NCBI GenBank assembly: GCA_037043235.1
Contig: JAWRVZ010000109.1
Coordinates: 891,001 to 955,000 of the forward strand
Length of the DNA stretch: 64,000 nt
Direction of reading: 5' to 3'
Origin: Rhodeus uyekii
Taxonomy: Eukaryota; Chordata; Actinopteri; Cypriniformes; Acheilognathidae
The position numbers and the translations under genes were made by a program. Position 1 is the first letter of the stretch. Every line of letters begins with the position of its first letter. Shown piece by piece: positions 1 through 12,719 of the stretch. Below the pieces are notes generated by a model, which saw nothing but the letters and a program-made list of their open reading frames with translations, was not told the origin of the DNA and did not search any database.

Positions 1-4
1 TTCT

Positions 5-127
5 TTGTCTCTCAATCTCTCTCTCTCTGTCTGTCTCTCTATCTCTTTCTATTTATTTCTATATCTCTTTCTATTTATTTCTATTTCTCTCTCTCTCTTT
101 CTACTTCTATGTCTCTCTCTCTCTCCT
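5..127. repeat. CT-rich simple repeat
   Basis: Imperfect (TC)n with TCTATTTATTTC interruptions. The 100-residue Leu/Ser-rich frame through it is a by-product of composition. Confidence 0.9.
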
Positions 128-1183
128 AATAATACTAATAATCCCTGGCTTCCGGTAAAGCCGGGGTCAGAGGTCACTCTTCCGCTGGACTCCCGTAAGC
201 CAGTGATTATAGTTTATAAAGTTATAATTATGGATATTTTCCGAAGGCTTTATTCCCACTGGATCACTTTTACTATGCTTCAAAATCTCCATTCACTCCC
301 ATTATAAATCTGGGAAGAGCCGGATATTACTTAATAAACTCTGATTGTGTCATACACATCTCGGATTGGCTTGAGGGCGAATCAATTATGGGATATGTTT
401 TGGATGAAGCAACCCTTTAAATACCCACATGTTTCCAAAGAATCCGTTGTTCATCATTTGAATCCTAACGAACGATCCCTTCGTTTCTCCTGAAAGCAGT
501 TCATGCATTGAGCGAGAGATCCTGGAAATGTTTGGGATTGGTCTCAGCTGTCAGGAGCGGCCGGAGAGACTGTGCCGAGACGTGACTTTACTCCAACAAC
601 TGGCCTCGGATCTTGGGATATGACCCCCCCCCCCCCCCCTTCCATATATTTTTATGGAAAGGCTTTTAGTTTGAAACCAAATCACATCACAAGTTTAAAA
701 TTCCTGGTTATTAAATATTAACGGGAAGCAGAGATGGAAGTTGCATCACATATCCCGGAGGAGAAGCCGGAGGGAAAAACTCAAACGCACGTTTAGTGAC
801 TCTACCTGCTTCTCTTGTTTTGACTCTTTTTATAATGTTTAAAGTTAAATGTTACTAATTAAAAAGCATGTCTGATTGAAATCATGAAGATTATACAGTT
901 TAACAAGGACAGTTTTTGTACAGTTTTAGGACTCTATAAAATCTCTTTTATTTGTCCAAAATAGATTCATCTGATTTAAATGATTTACTGTATTACAATT
1001 TTTATAATCATTTTATAAATACTTAAAACTTTAATAATTTATGTATTATTTTGTATTATTTAGTACAAATTTAAAATCAAATTAAGGCATACAAATTAAA
1101 ATATTTTACAATGTCATCAAGGGAAAATGTAACAATTTGTTATAATTATTTTTTTAGCGAAGTACTGCTCAAAATGTTGAAAT

Positions 1184-1185
<2 letters not shown>
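128..1185. other. Unassigned, mostly unique DNA
   Basis: No gene seen. About 440-620 is the least AT-rich part, and a 17-nt C run sits at 623-639. From about 800 onward the sequence is strongly AT-rich, like an intron. Confidence 0.5.

Positions 1186-1218
<33 letters not shown>
1186..1218. repeat. (AT)n microsatellite
   Basis: Uninterrupted alternating AT of about 33 bp in AT-rich DNA. Confidence 0.95.
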
Positions 1219-1221
<3 letters not shown>

Positions 1222-1787
1222 TGTGTGTAATATAGTGATTTTTATTCAATTAAATGGTGAAACGTTGGTGATTTTAATTTAGCCGTGTCTCAATGTAATA
1301 ATAATAATAATAAATTATTAAATCTTTATTTTTGTAAGGAATTATCAATTTCTTCCATGTTTTAATATATTAAAAGTAAAGCTCACTTTTTGACAATTTT
1401 TATTTCATGATTAAACGATAAATTAAATGTTTTATGCCTTAATTTGGTTGCCAGAAAAGTGTAAATGCATAAATCTCAGAATCTCTGCAAAGAAATAGAC
1501 AAAACTTTTAATAAAATTGTTTAACTAGAAATGCTTTTTGGTTTATTAAAATTTTATTAAACCATTAAAATGGAATCCAGTAACTTAAACCCGTAAACAC
1601 AGAATTTGCCAAAAGTAAATCTGAATTTGGAACAATGTATTTAATTTCAATGTAAAAACACATGCACTTTGAATTTGTAAATTGCATTTTAAATGAAAAA
1701 ATTAAGTAAAACTTTTATAATAATTTGATTAAGGAAACTTTAGGAAAAGTTAGGAAAGTAAAATTAAAACAATTCACTGTAATTTTC
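1219..1787. other. AT-rich unassigned DNA
   Basis: Only A/T-rich sequence with a short (ATA)n run near 1298-1312. No gene or recognised element. Confidence 0.5.
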
Positions 1788-1920
1788 ATCTCCTCCTTCA
1801 TCTTCTCCTCCTCCTTCTCCTTTTTCATCTCCTTCTTCTCCTTCACCACCTTCTTCATCATCTTCTCCTTCTTTTCCTCCTTTATCTCGCTCTTCATCTT
1901 CTCCTCCTCCTCCTTATTCT
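1788..1920. repeat. Polypyrimidine CTT/CTC tract
   Basis: About 130 bp of imperfect TCCTCC/TTCTCC triplet-like repeats. It yields the mirror Lys/Glu-rich (minus) and Ser/Phe-rich (plus) frames, which are not genes. The purine/pyrimidine strand asymmetry is triplex-prone. Confidence 0.85.
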
Positions 1921-3183
1921 CAGTTGCTTTTCGGAGGGAAGTCAGTGTCGTAGTTTTAATGAACGGTCTGTAAACGCCGCTCCACATTTCCCTTCTTCGG
2001 TGCAGCGATGACAGATGCAGATCGAGGAAACGCTCTTCCAGAATCACTGAATAAACTCCAGCTCTCACTCCGTATGCTCAGTTTCTCACTCCTCTCTTTC
2101 TCCAGCTCCTCCACTCATTTTACACCCTTTCTGAGGTGTAACAGAAATAAACTGGAGGTTTTCTCGCTAGAGTTCAGCAGCTCTTGTGTCGTTGTGCTCA
2201 TGCGCCGTGACCCATGTGTCAGGAAAGGTCAGAGGTCAGACTGGCTGCCCTGTACGTCAATCAAGAGACATTTCATAGTGAGGATGATGATGGACTGACG
2301 TGACTTTAACTCCATGTGATCGACTCACACTAGCTCTGCATCGACCGGCAGATCTAAACCAATCAAGCATTCGCTGTTTATCATGTTTATCTGTTGAATG
2401 TGTCAGACACCAAGTTATTTCACCGAGTTGCAAATTGCAGACAGCTGTGATCCGCCGGACAGCTGAACGGGAGCTCGGGTCGTGTTTCCCGGCTGTAAAT
2501 AACTGGAAACAACAGTAATTATTGCTTGTACCATTTGTCTGAAACCTTCTGGCTGATGCGTGTCGACCGTTCGCCGTTCGGTTTCCAGACAAGGCGAGTT
2601 TTGCATAAAGACGCGCCTGTTTATTTTGCTTACTTTGTGCATTTTGACTGCAGAAATATGTGTATTTGCTTTCCAAATTGACCATAATATGTGCCAGTCG
2701 TCAAGCAATAAATCATCAGGATTTAGGGATCGTACAGGCTGTAATTTCTCTCGCCGCTTGTTCTCAGAGACGATCTGCTGTTTGTGTTTGTCCAGTGCAA
2801 ACGAGTATCTGCAGTGGGATTTTTGGATGTTATTCAGGTCTAATTCCTCTAATTGCAAGCCTGTGCAAAATATCAGTCGCTCAGAACTTTATTTAATTAG
2901 GCTTTAATGCGTTATGATGGTTCGTCCTCGTAGATCGTGACGTTTGAGGAAGAAATCGTGCAAAATTGAACATAATGCAAAAATTTAAATGCAAAACATT
3001 GAACAGTGCAAAATTCAGTCATTGGTTTTTCACCCTCATGTCGTTCCAAACGCGTTTAGTTCATTGTTTTGAAAGTGTTTTTAATGAAACCGAAGACATT
3101 TCTGTCTCTGTAATGAATTTTTGTTCACTTTCACTCCAAAAAGTTCGAACAAAAATATGAAAATGCATTTAAAAAAAGCACAA
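1921..3183. other. Mostly unique DNA with one dispersed repeat
   Basis: No exon is convincing. 2137-2280 is shared with 47217-47360. From about 3010 there is a trace of the cyprinid-type dispersed motif TTTCACCCTCATGTCGTTCC. Overlapping open frames at 2257-2907 on both strands show no domain. Confidence 0.5.
2137..2280 (+). repeat. Dispersed repeat, copy 1 of 2 (unknown family)
   Basis: Direct-repeat partner of 47217-47360. Shared blocks include GGAGGTTTTCTCGCTAGAGT, GTGCGCCGTGACCC-like sequence and TGTACGTCAATCAAGAGACA. I recognise no TIR, tRNA head or coding potential. Confidence 0.8.
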
Positions 3184-3278
3184 TAAAGTGTGGCGCTTGC
3201 AACACAAAGGTCATGGGTTCGATTTTCAGGGAAAGCAAGAACTGATTAGAATGCAATGCAAGTCGCATAAATGTAAAA
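3184..3278 (+). mobile_element. tRNA-derived SINE, 5'-truncated and short
   Basis: Retains GTGGCGCTTGCAAC and the B-box-like GGTTCGATTTTC, followed by the GAAAGCAAGAACTGATTAGA body, then jumps to a shortened tail. Confidence 0.85.
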
Positions 3279-4170
3279 ATACAAATTTAATTCTTTTCTT
3301 CTGACGAGACGCAGTTGCTTTATGATGAACAATTTAAGTTAGGCCTTAATTTGCATATAAACGCACACAGAGCACATCAAATATACAAATAAAATGTATT
3401 ATTATACTAAATCAATAGTATTTACCAAATCAAATCTGTTCATAAAGTGATTATATTCCTCTACAAGACATAAACGTCTACGGTTGCCTTATAAAATGAT
3501 ATTAATTAGTTGTTTTGAAGATTAAATGAATGCCGTGTGGATTTGAAACGACAGAATTTCGGGAAAACTAACATCTTAAATATAATTTAGTCTTTAATTT
3601 CAGTGTGTTTAATTAAACTAATTAACCCATTAATTTCTTAATGCTTTACATTAAATATTTCCATGATATTTAGTTAAAAGCTTCACTCCTTAAAGACGCA
3701 CAACATTGTTTTTGTTTACATGAGATCGTCAAATAACTCGAATATCTTTTCTGTTGCTGAAAGTTACTTTTTTATTGAGATTATTAAAATGACTAAGATT
3801 CTTGGAAATGTTCTTCCTGATATTCTTAGTTAAAGCTGGGATTGACCTCTGAACTCTCAAAACGTGAGGTTTATGATTTTAATTGACCTGCTTAAAATAT
3901 TAGCATGACACTAGCGACATAAAATGCGTGTATTAGTGTAATTATGGATGTGTTTGAGTGTGAAGTGACATGATGGATGATGCAAACGATGATCGGACGT
4001 TGATTTAAGTTTGATAGTCAAATAGGGATGTTTTCTTCTAGTTTTATAGTTTTGGCAGCATTTAGTCCAGTAATTTATCTTCAGAAAGCTCTTATCTTAG
4101 TGATTTTTCTTGAATCGCTTCTAGTTTTCTCCACCTGTTTTGTCGTCTTCGAGGTGAAATTCGCAAGTGC
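3279..4170. other. AT-rich unassigned DNA
   Basis: No gene or recognised element. Confidence 0.5.
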
Positions 4171-4280
4171 AGTTTCCTGTGTGTCTAACAGTAGAGAGCA
4201 GTGCTTGCAACATCAAGGTCATGGGTTCGATTCCCAGGGAAAGCAAGGTCAAAGTCACTTTGGATAAAAGTAAAATGTAA
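4171..4280 (+). mobile_element. tRNA-derived SINE with internal deletion
   Basis: The head has the B-box GGTTCGATTCC. The body between AAGCAAG and the CACTTTGGATAAAAG tail is deleted. Confidence 0.9.
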
Positions 4281-4938
4281 GTAGGTCCGCTCTTGATAAA
4301 TGAGAACAGGTGTTGACAAGCACTTTTTCTATAGTCTGGGACACAATAAACCCCCGGGATCGTGAGGAAAGTGGGTCATCTCTGACCTTCTTCTCCCGGT
4401 GAGAAGGCCGCGGGAAAAGTGTCAGGATCCGCCGGCTGTTTGAAGGATTGGAAAGATGAATCGGCAGCTTATCTCGTCTCAAATCTGGGATCTTGGAGTG
4501 CTTTTGCAAGACCAGTTGCAAATACTGGGAAAGGCTGTAAATATACGCTTTTACTGGAATAGAGTGGGAAGATAACCAGTAAATTAGGCGCGTAAATCCA
4601 GTTCTGACTCTCTGACCCTCGTTGTGTTCTTTCGTTCAGAACATAATGTGACGAGTGCAAAGAACGGCTCTTTAGTTCCTGCAGCACGAGCGGAGGCTGA
4701 TTATACCGTCAAGCTTCAGAAACCACAATAAAGCAACATTAAAGCTCCATAAAGCTGTCCTGAACACGCGTGACGCAACACCATTCCTGCTGCGCTTGAT
4801 CCTTACAGAGAGTTTTCATATTCAAGCTTTAGAAACTTCCACAATGAGTTTCATTTCAGCCATGTTTAATACACACATCCAGATAATCAACTTGTGTACA
4901 GAATGAGACAAACATGCAGAGACATAGAACAAACAAAT
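4281..4938. other. Unassigned unique DNA
   Basis: Moderate GC, no exon or known element recognised. Confidence 0.5.
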
Positions 4939-6123
4939 ACACACACACACTGAACGCACACACTGAACGCACACACTGAACGCACACACTGAACGCACAC
5001 ACTGAACGCACACACTGAACGCACACACTGAACGCACACACTGAACGCACACACTGAACGCACACACTGAACGCACACACTGAACGCACACACTGAACGC
5101 ACACACTGAACGCACACACTGAGCGCACACACTGAGCGCACACACTGAGCGCACACACTGAACGCACACACTGAACGCGCACACACTGAACGCGCACACA
5201 CTGAACGCGCACACACTGAACGCGCACACACTGAACGCGCACACACTGAACGCGCACACACTGAACGCGCACACACTGAACGCGCACACACTGAACGCGC
5301 ACACACTGAACGCGCACACACTGAACGCACACACTGAACGCACACACTGAACGCGCACACACTGAAAGCGCACACACTGAAAGCGCACACACTGAACGCA
5401 CACACTGAACGCGCACACACTGAACGCGCACACACTGAACGCGCACACACTGAACGCGCACACACTGAACGCGCACACACTGAACGCACACACTGAACGC
5501 ACACACTGAACGCACACACTGAACGCACACACTGAACGCACACACTGAACGCACACACTGAACGCACACACTGAACGCACACACTGAACGCGCACACACT
5601 GAACGCGCACACACTGAACGCACACACTGAACGCACACACACGCACACACACGCACACACACACACGCACACACTGAACGCGCACACACACGCGCACACA
5701 CACACTGAACGCGCGCACACACTGAACGCGCACACACTGAACGCGCACACACACACGCGCACACACTGAACGCGCACACACACACACGCACACACTGAAC
5801 ACACACACTGAACGCGCACACACACACTGAACGCGCACACACTGAACGCGCACACACACACGCGCACACACTGAACGCGCGCACACACTGAACGCGCACA
5901 CACACACACGCACACACTGAACGCGCACACACACGCGCACACACACACTGAACGCGCGCACACACTGAACGCGCACACACTGAACGCGCACACACACACG
6001 CGCACACACTGAACGCGCACACACACGCGCACACACTGAACACACACAGAACGCGCGCACACACAGAGAACACACACACAGAGAACACGCACGCACACAC
6101 ACAGTGAACACACAGACACACAC
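4939..6123. repeat. 13/15-bp minisatellite (CACACACTGAACG family)
   Basis: About 1.2 kb of 13-bp units (TGAACGCACACAC) and 15-bp units (TGAACGCGCACACAC), with longer CA/CG runs in the distal half. The two unit types occur in blocks, as expected from local unequal exchange or slippage. All three minus-strand frames stay open for 420-434 residues of Cys/Val/Arg repeats, which shows that these are not genes. Alternating purine-pyrimidine CGCGCACACA blocks are Z-DNA-prone. Confidence 0.97.
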
Positions 6124-6797
6124 CACTCATGCACACATATACACTTCATATTCTGTGTTAGGCTGCTGTCACTTTAAGACCTCATGCACGGATCCATTAA
6201 ACTGTTACAGGTGCGTTTTCTTTCTCAACCGTTTACATTCAAGTTTAAGCGCAATAAGAGGCGAAAAACAGCTCAATTAGTGCTGAGAAGCGCTTTATGA
6301 TGTGATTGTGAGCAAAAAGTGTAAAGAGAATGCGCCGAAACTCAAGCCGTGTAACAGCAACAATATTGTGTGTGAGGAGGAGGGTTTGTGTGTCACTCGC
6401 TGTCAGAGAGAGAGAGAGTCCCGTTCTACGGGGTTGTTGTTGTTTGAGAAGCGAGTTTTACTCTAATGCAGTTCATGCTGATTTATAAGATGCTAACACT
6501 TAAATGCTAATGCGCTGAGAGGATGCAGTTTTATGATGTGTTTGTATCAGTTAGTGTCCCAAAACTTCTTTCTACATTGATAAAAGTTAATTTCAGCGGC
6601 ACAGCGCATGTGTTTTAGTGTGTAGGAGAACTGAGACGCCGTCCAAGACTGAGACGCCGTGTCAAACTGAGTCTCTTTTAATGTTTCTGTTACTTTTAAG
6701 GCCTTACTTTGGATGTTTTGGCTGTATCAGAGCAATAATTCAACTATTTGTGTGATGAGGGTCCAGAATTAACTAATCTCTTTACTAATACTCTAAG
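6124..6797. other. Unassigned DNA after the minisatellite
   Basis: No gene or known element seen. A short tandem GAGACGCCGT duplication lies near 6632-6660. Confidence 0.5.
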
Positions 6798-6957
6798 GCT
6801 TTCCTGTCGCTCAATCAGTAGAGAGTGGCGCTTGCAACACCAAGGTCATGGGTTCGATTCCCAGGGAAAGTGATTAGAATGTCAATGTGTTTCTTGAATG
6901 CAATGCAAGTTGCTTTGGATAAAAGCGTCTGATAAATGCATGAATGTGATGTAAATT
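6798..6957 (+). mobile_element. tRNA-derived SINE, near full length
   Basis: Acceptor-stem-like GCTTTCC pairs with GGGAAAG(T) at the end of the head. The B-box is GGTTCGATTCC. The body has AATGTCAATGTGTTTCTTG, and the tail has GCTTTGGATAAAAGCGTCTG. The CTTGCAA loop resembles tRNA-Ala(UGC). Confidence 0.95.
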
Positions 6958-7773
6958 ATACAGGGAACCTCACTATAATTACTTAGGTTACGGATAAGGA
7001 AGTGTTTATAATGTTCTTTTTTAATGGCATAATTGTTTAAATGGTTTCTCTCATAAAAACATGGATTTATTCAAACTCACGTTTAATATTAGAGAAGTAA
7101 AAATGCAGTGAATATGCATTAAAGTGCATATATTTAGCAAAATTCTCTAAAAAGAAGTTTATAGACATTAAGTGTTGCCGAAAAAGATCAATGCATATGA
7201 AAAAATGCTGCGTGCAGTCTGTAATAAAACAAGGATGAATAAGCATTCGCAACTGCACAAATAAACACAATAGATCAAAGATGCAACAGTGTTTTCAGAT
7301 CTAACAGTAGTTGCATACAGATTATAAACATGTATAAAGATATATCTTTAAAGAGACCATTCGTGTGCTTAACAGATGTGAACCTTTATCTATATTTAAT
7401 GGTGTAATCAACACTTTTCAAGATTATGTAATCTCAGCAGCTGAAATACTTTCAAAATAAGACTAATATTTATTTCATATGTTGCCAAATATCCAAGTCT
7501 TAAAGGAGACACGACCCGTTAAATGTAGTCCGTGTAGAAAATGTTTATTATTAGCAATTTGGATTTATTGATGTACAAATCCTGCTATCATTATAAATGC
7601 ATCGTGTAGAAAATTGCCTCTTTTTCTGATTATTTTCAGTTACTAGCATTTAAAAATGATAAATGCATGTCAGGAGACATTATAAAATAATAAAAATTGC
7701 AATTCATGACCATTTAAAACAAACAAACAAACAAGCAACTCTAATGAACTGAGTTAGGATGCAAAAACCTTCT

Positions 7774-7775
<2 letters not shown>
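6958..7775. other. AT-rich unassigned DNA
   Basis: No gene or recognised repeat. Confidence 0.5.

Positions 7776-7809
<34 letters not shown>
7776..7809. repeat. (GT)n microsatellite
   Basis: 17 uninterrupted GT units. Confidence 0.97.
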
Positions 7810-7810
<1 letters not shown>

Positions 7811-8967
7811 CATCTGGCAGACGATGTGCTGGTGAGACGCCCTCAGGCCGTCGTCTGCTCCGTCTCGCTGTTTGTCCTGAAGCAGACGCTTCTATAGGGG
7901 AAATGGTGTGTGCATAATCCTTGCTACTGATATATCCAGCCTCAAAACATCTCATTATGTCCCTGTAATGCTCACACGACTCGCACCGTCTCTTAACCGG
8001 CTGCGAAATGCAGAATAAAAAATATGCAAAAAGCTGTTCTGGAGATTTTGGGCCCAATCAGATTCATTGTGAGCCCGTTCACACCAAGAACGATAACTAT
8101 TAACATCCGATATCGTTCTGTTTTTTCTTGCATGCTTTGCAATTTTGTCATTTGCTGCTTTAAATGCTTGAGTTCTTGGATTTTGATTGGCTATCGCTGG
8201 AAAAAATAGTTTTAAAAAGTGTTTAACAATATTGGAATCTCTCAGCTGTTATTGTTGCTATTCTTTTATATTTTAGTTATCATCCTTGCTATGAATGTGC
8301 CTTTTAGAGTCACAATGCAACACCAAATGTGTTGTTTTCCGGTTTTGTTTCCTATCAGAATCTAGCTGGAATAATTTGGGAGAAGGTGGGAGCTAATTAT
8401 GACTTTAGGGAGGCCGGTTTACTGCATCTGTTTTCATTCTGGACACAAAATAGCGTAGTGTGTTAAAGGTGCGGCACACTCATTAAAGTCCATATGAGCA
8501 CAATAATGTCATGTTTTGGTTTTGGATCTGAGTCACTCTTCCTGTGCCGCCCATGTTGGGGTCTTTGTCCCGGGAGCGGGCGCCATAGAGAGGACAGGAA
8601 AAGTGCCATTGCCATGGAGACTTTGACGGAGCGGCTGCTGGCATGCCAGGCCTCCACCTTTCTGTGCCCGCCGAGTCTGAGTCTCTCTTGTTCGTTACTC
8701 TTAAAGCATTAGTTCAGCCACTAATGCCGTCATCTTTTACTCAAACAAAGATATTTACACAAATGAAGATATTGTTTAGGAATTACCATTTCAAAGCTTC
8801 ACAAAATCCTAAATCTAAGACTTATCAAATGAATATTTAAGACTGAATAAAATACTGAAGAGATTTCTGAAGAGACTCGATCACTTTATATGATGACCGG
8901 ATAGACTTTTAGTCACATTTAAACATTGATCAGTGAACATAAACAGAAGTTCAGACGTGACGCGCAA
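7810..8967. other. Unassigned DNA
   Basis: No exon recognised. A fragment near 8705-8760 resembles the dispersed cyprinid repeat beginning TTAGTTCA(C)CC. Confidence 0.45.
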
Positions 8968-9105
8968 CAGAAACGCTCTGTTTAGTTCCTGTCTCTATGA
9001 AGCCACTCCTTCTGAAAAGCACAATGTGCTCTGATTGGTCGGCTGAAGTGGACTGTTGTGAGCGGTGGGTTGGGATTGTTCGAGCGCTTCCAGTGTGTTT
9101 GGGAA
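8968..9105 (+). repeat. Dispersed repeat, copy 1 of 2 (GAAACGCTCTGTTTAG family)
   Basis: Matches 34622-34737 through GAAACGCTCTGTTTAGTTCC, TGTGCTCTGATTGGT and a CTTCCAGT block. It is probably a nonautonomous DNA transposon family; the ends were not resolved. Confidence 0.75.
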
Positions 9106-10370
9106 AAGTCCTGTTTGGTAAACTCAACTATGTTGCGCGGCGGGAATATTGTGACGCCTTCATTCCTGCAAGAAAACTCAAGGAAGACTACAATTGAGGA
9201 GTTTCGGGAAGAACTCAATAGGGAGACAGCTACGTTTCAGAGCAAAAGTGATACAGGAAATGACGTAACATCATGCATGAGACATGCATTTCTTCTTGTT
9301 AAACTTATGCATGCAAGAAGCGTGTGGTACAAGTTGTCTGTGCACCAATTTGCAGCAAAAATTAAAAAATAAGAATAATATGAAGGAGAGAATTGTTTGC
9401 TGATGTTCTGTTGCAGGGCTCATTGGCTGTAGAGCCTTGCTGATGTAATTTCCAGTCAAAACGCGTTCAGAACGAGCACTGGTCAGCTAGTGTTCAACAA
9501 GGGCTAAAATCATGTAGTGTCTCCCTGACATTAAGAAAATTGAAAATGGGGGGAAAAAAACCAATTGGACTCCTTTAAAGATACTCAGTTAAAATGAGTA
9601 AATTGTCACTAATGTATAAGAAAGTCCCATGTTTTATAGGTTATATCATCTCCATGCACACTTTGGAGTGCCTTCAGGGAATTAATGATGCTGCGTCTGG
9701 CCCTTGCCGTCACACTGGAGTTGGAGCTGTCAGCCAATGGCAGTCCTGCATGCAAACACACTCCAGTGCGTCTGCTGAGCGCGGCACATGTGCTCAGTCG
9801 GGCCTGACAGCCGGTCAAACCTTGGCTCGAGTTCAAGCCCACATCACAATCTTTACTGTTTGAGACAAACCCCTTTGACGGCACACAAAGCCTTTCTGAA
9901 GCTGCAGTTGTGCTGCATTTATTCGTTGCTGTAATACTAGCATGCACGAGTAACGCTAGCTAGTCCTGGTCCCTCTGGCTTTTATTGCTGGTCAGATCAA
10001 CGTTATATTCATGCAGGCCACATGTTCAGCATTTTCAACGCAATGCTGACTCAAGCATATTTAAAAATTCATAGATCTCTGCATATCTAGACTTAATCCA
10101 TCGTATAAAGCTTCACCTCAGCACAGCAACTGCTGATGAAGACCGTCAACAAAATCGCTAGTTTTGGCAAGTCACACACGGAGAAATGCTAATAAGAGGC
10201 GAAGAAAGCTCAGGGCATCAGCAATAGAGATGCTCATAGTAGCTTTTCTGTATTCAATTTTATTCATTATCATGCAAAAAAAACGTAGAGGTGGAAAAAT
10301 TCACATATACACATTCATCAACGCACACATCAATCATGGTAAACCGAAGCTCAAGCATACTTGGTTAATG
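9106..10370. other. Unassigned DNA
   Basis: No gene supported. An open frame through 10164-10931 begins at a TTG and runs into the 51-bp array, so its repeat part is periodic. The non-repeat part (10164-10370) encodes a basic then hydrophobic stretch that I do not recognise. Confidence 0.45.
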
Positions 10371-10905
10371 TCTGAACTTCCTCAAGAACCAACGAGGTTC
10401 GTTCTCGTGTTGCGCGTCGCGTCTGAACTTCCTCAAGATCCAACGAGGTTCGTTCTCGTGTTGCGCGTTGCGTCTGAACTTCCTCAAGAACCAACGAGGT
10501 TCGTTCTCGTGTTGCGCGTCGCGTCTGAACTTCCTCAAGAACCAACGAGGTTCGTTCTCGTGTTACGCGTCACGTCTGAACTTCCTCAAGATCCAACGAG
10601 GTTCGTTCTCGTGTTATGCGTCGCGTCTGAACTTCCTCAAGATCCAACGAGGTTCGTTCTCGTGTTACGCGTCGCGTCTGAACTTCCTCAAGAACCAACG
10701 AGGTTCGTTCTCGTGTTACGCGTCACGTCTGAACTTCCTCAAGATCCAACGAGGTTCGTTCTCGTGTTACGCGTCACGTCTGAACTTCCTCAAGATCCAA
10801 CGAGGTTCGTTCTCGTGTTACGCGTCGCGTCTGAACTTCAAGAACCAACGAGGTTCGTTCTCGTGTTACGCGTCGCGTCTGAACTTCAAGAACCAACGAG
10901 GTTGC
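10371..10905. repeat. 51-bp minisatellite, 11 units
   Basis: Units start every 51 bp from 10371 to 10779. They are followed by one 51-bp spacing to 10830, a 48-bp unit to 10878 (three bases lost in TTCCTCAAG) and a truncated last unit. Each unit contains ACGAGGTTCGTTCTCGT, a 5-bp-arm inverted repeat. Because 51 and 48 are multiples of three, several frames stay open with a 17-residue period. Confidence 0.97.
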
Positions 10906-12108
10906 AACAATGGAGAATCTGGGTAAAATAAGCAACATTCAAGCATGGAGATCTGAGGAACAGGTTAAGCAAATCAGCACTTGAACAGTGAATTGCCTGA
11001 TGAAGTATTGAGGATGTGAATTTTTATTTCCATCCAGGCATGGTCTGTAGATTCGATTAGAAACATTGATGCATGAGTAATGGCTAAAGTCGGCTTCCTT
11101 AATGAACTCATGCTGTTGGTTTCTCCCGTACGAGAGGTCAGACCGTGATTTAGCGCTCTGTGATATGACTCATTCATTCCTTGGAGAAGGTTTCCACAAA
11201 CTATCTTGGAAAAGACTCTCCAGACCACCTTCTTCTCTCGTGTGTCCTGAATGAAGGCGATGCTCCACTAGCGTCAGGCCGTCATGATCTACTGCCTTCA
11301 TCACACATGCTGTTTGCTCACAACCCTCGTTTCTGATTCAGAGGCTGATCGATGATAATAATGCATTGCTCTCGTGCAGCCAGAGGGATTTGACTGGATT
11401 GATGAATAGGCAGATCCACTTTTCGATATTGATGTTTTGCTGGTCGTCTAATTGTTCTTTAAGATCACACTATTACTTTAGTGGACGTTGAAGCGATTGT
11501 TAAACAATCAATTCATTTGATCCAGGCCAAGACATTTTGACATTCTCTCTTTCTTTTTCTTCTGCGTTGAATATAATCCTACTGATCCGAAGTAATCCGT
11601 GTATTTTATGTAGTGTCCGCGTGGTTTTGCATGATTTATTCTTTCTGTGTGGACAGAAAACATTGCTTGGAAACTTTGACCAAACGTTTAAACAGAGAGA
11701 CCAGTGTTCATGGTACACAAAGCTACTTAATACTTTTTGTTGAAGCGTTTACATTGTTTTTCACACAAAGATTGTTGATGGACATACAGGCATTTCTCAC
11801 AAATCCCTGCAAGTTTTGTTTCATAATTTTGTTCACTTAGATTATGAGACTGTGTTTTGGAGAAGTTTGTTTATTTTTGGTTTGCATTTGCCTAATAAAT
11901 AGAAAAGCAACTAATCTGTGTTAAGACTGCATTTCAAATATTTTGTGCGGCCACAATGAATCTTTGTCCCGCAAGGACTACGGGAAGAGCATCAAAGGTT
12001 TCTTTTTACAGCACGTTTTAGCAGCGTTGAGCTTTCCAGTCAATCGGATGTTTAAGTTAGTCAGAATCCGCTCAACATCACTCAAATGAGCCATAGAGCT
12101 TGTGATGA
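10906..12108. other. Unassigned DNA
   Basis: No gene or recognised repeat. Confidence 0.45.
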
Positions 12109-12238
12109 GCTTTCCTGTCGCTCTAACAGCAGAGAGTGGCGCTTGCAACGCCAATGTCATGGGTTCGATTCCCAGGGAAAGCAAGAACTGATTAGAATGT
12201 TTCTTGAATGCGATGCAAGTCGCTTTGGATAAAAGTTG
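12109..12238 (+). mobile_element. tRNA-derived SINE
   Basis: Intact head (GCTTTCCTGTCGCTCTAACA, GGTTCGATTCC) and body; the tail is truncated after GCTTTGGATAAAAG. Confidence 0.95.
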
Positions 12239-12719
12239 AAGCAATCTTAACAACTTCAACCTAATGCTTTCTTTTCCTAATAAAGTATTTTCTTTATACT
12301 TTAATATAAAATGGCGTTGTGTCCAAATGTTGACAAACTGCAGTTTTTGGCTTGTATGCTGCATGTTTCCTGCTCCGTCCCTTCAGGCTGAACTGGGGTC
12401 AATCCGTCTGATTTGTTGAAGTGCTTGTGTCTCGTTTGCTTCCAGTTTCTAACATAAATATTTCAGTGTTGTCTTCCTGACTTTGATGAAACGGTCTGAA
12501 TGCGTTTCGTTTGGGCTTCACTAGTCCTACACAATGTAGCTGAGTAACAGAATCAAGCTTGTTATATAACGCATGGAAATTCCCTGTCTTGTTGCCTGAG
12601 GATAAACACTTTTCCTATGGCTTTAATCCGGGAGAACAGCAGGACGGGTATATTCAGATGCTTTTCCCAAGGACTGTGATGCATTTGCTTCCCAAATCCA
12701 GAGGCTCCGTCTGTGATGG
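12239..12719. other. Unassigned DNA
   Basis: No gene or recognised repeat. Confidence 0.45.

Noticed and set aside
2257..2907. Overlapping 115-147-residue frames on both strands
   Set aside because: No domain, no codon bias, both strands open; part overlaps a dispersed repeat.
4822..6149. Three overlapping 420-434-residue minus-strand frames rich in Cys, Val, Arg and Ser
   Set aside because: All three frames of one strand are open because the 13/15-bp repeat lacks stops; no start context, domain or codon signal.
10164..10931. 255-residue frame with 17-residue repeats
   Set aside because: It begins at TTG, not ATG, the array is open in more than one frame and on the other strand, and there is no splice or promoter evidence.
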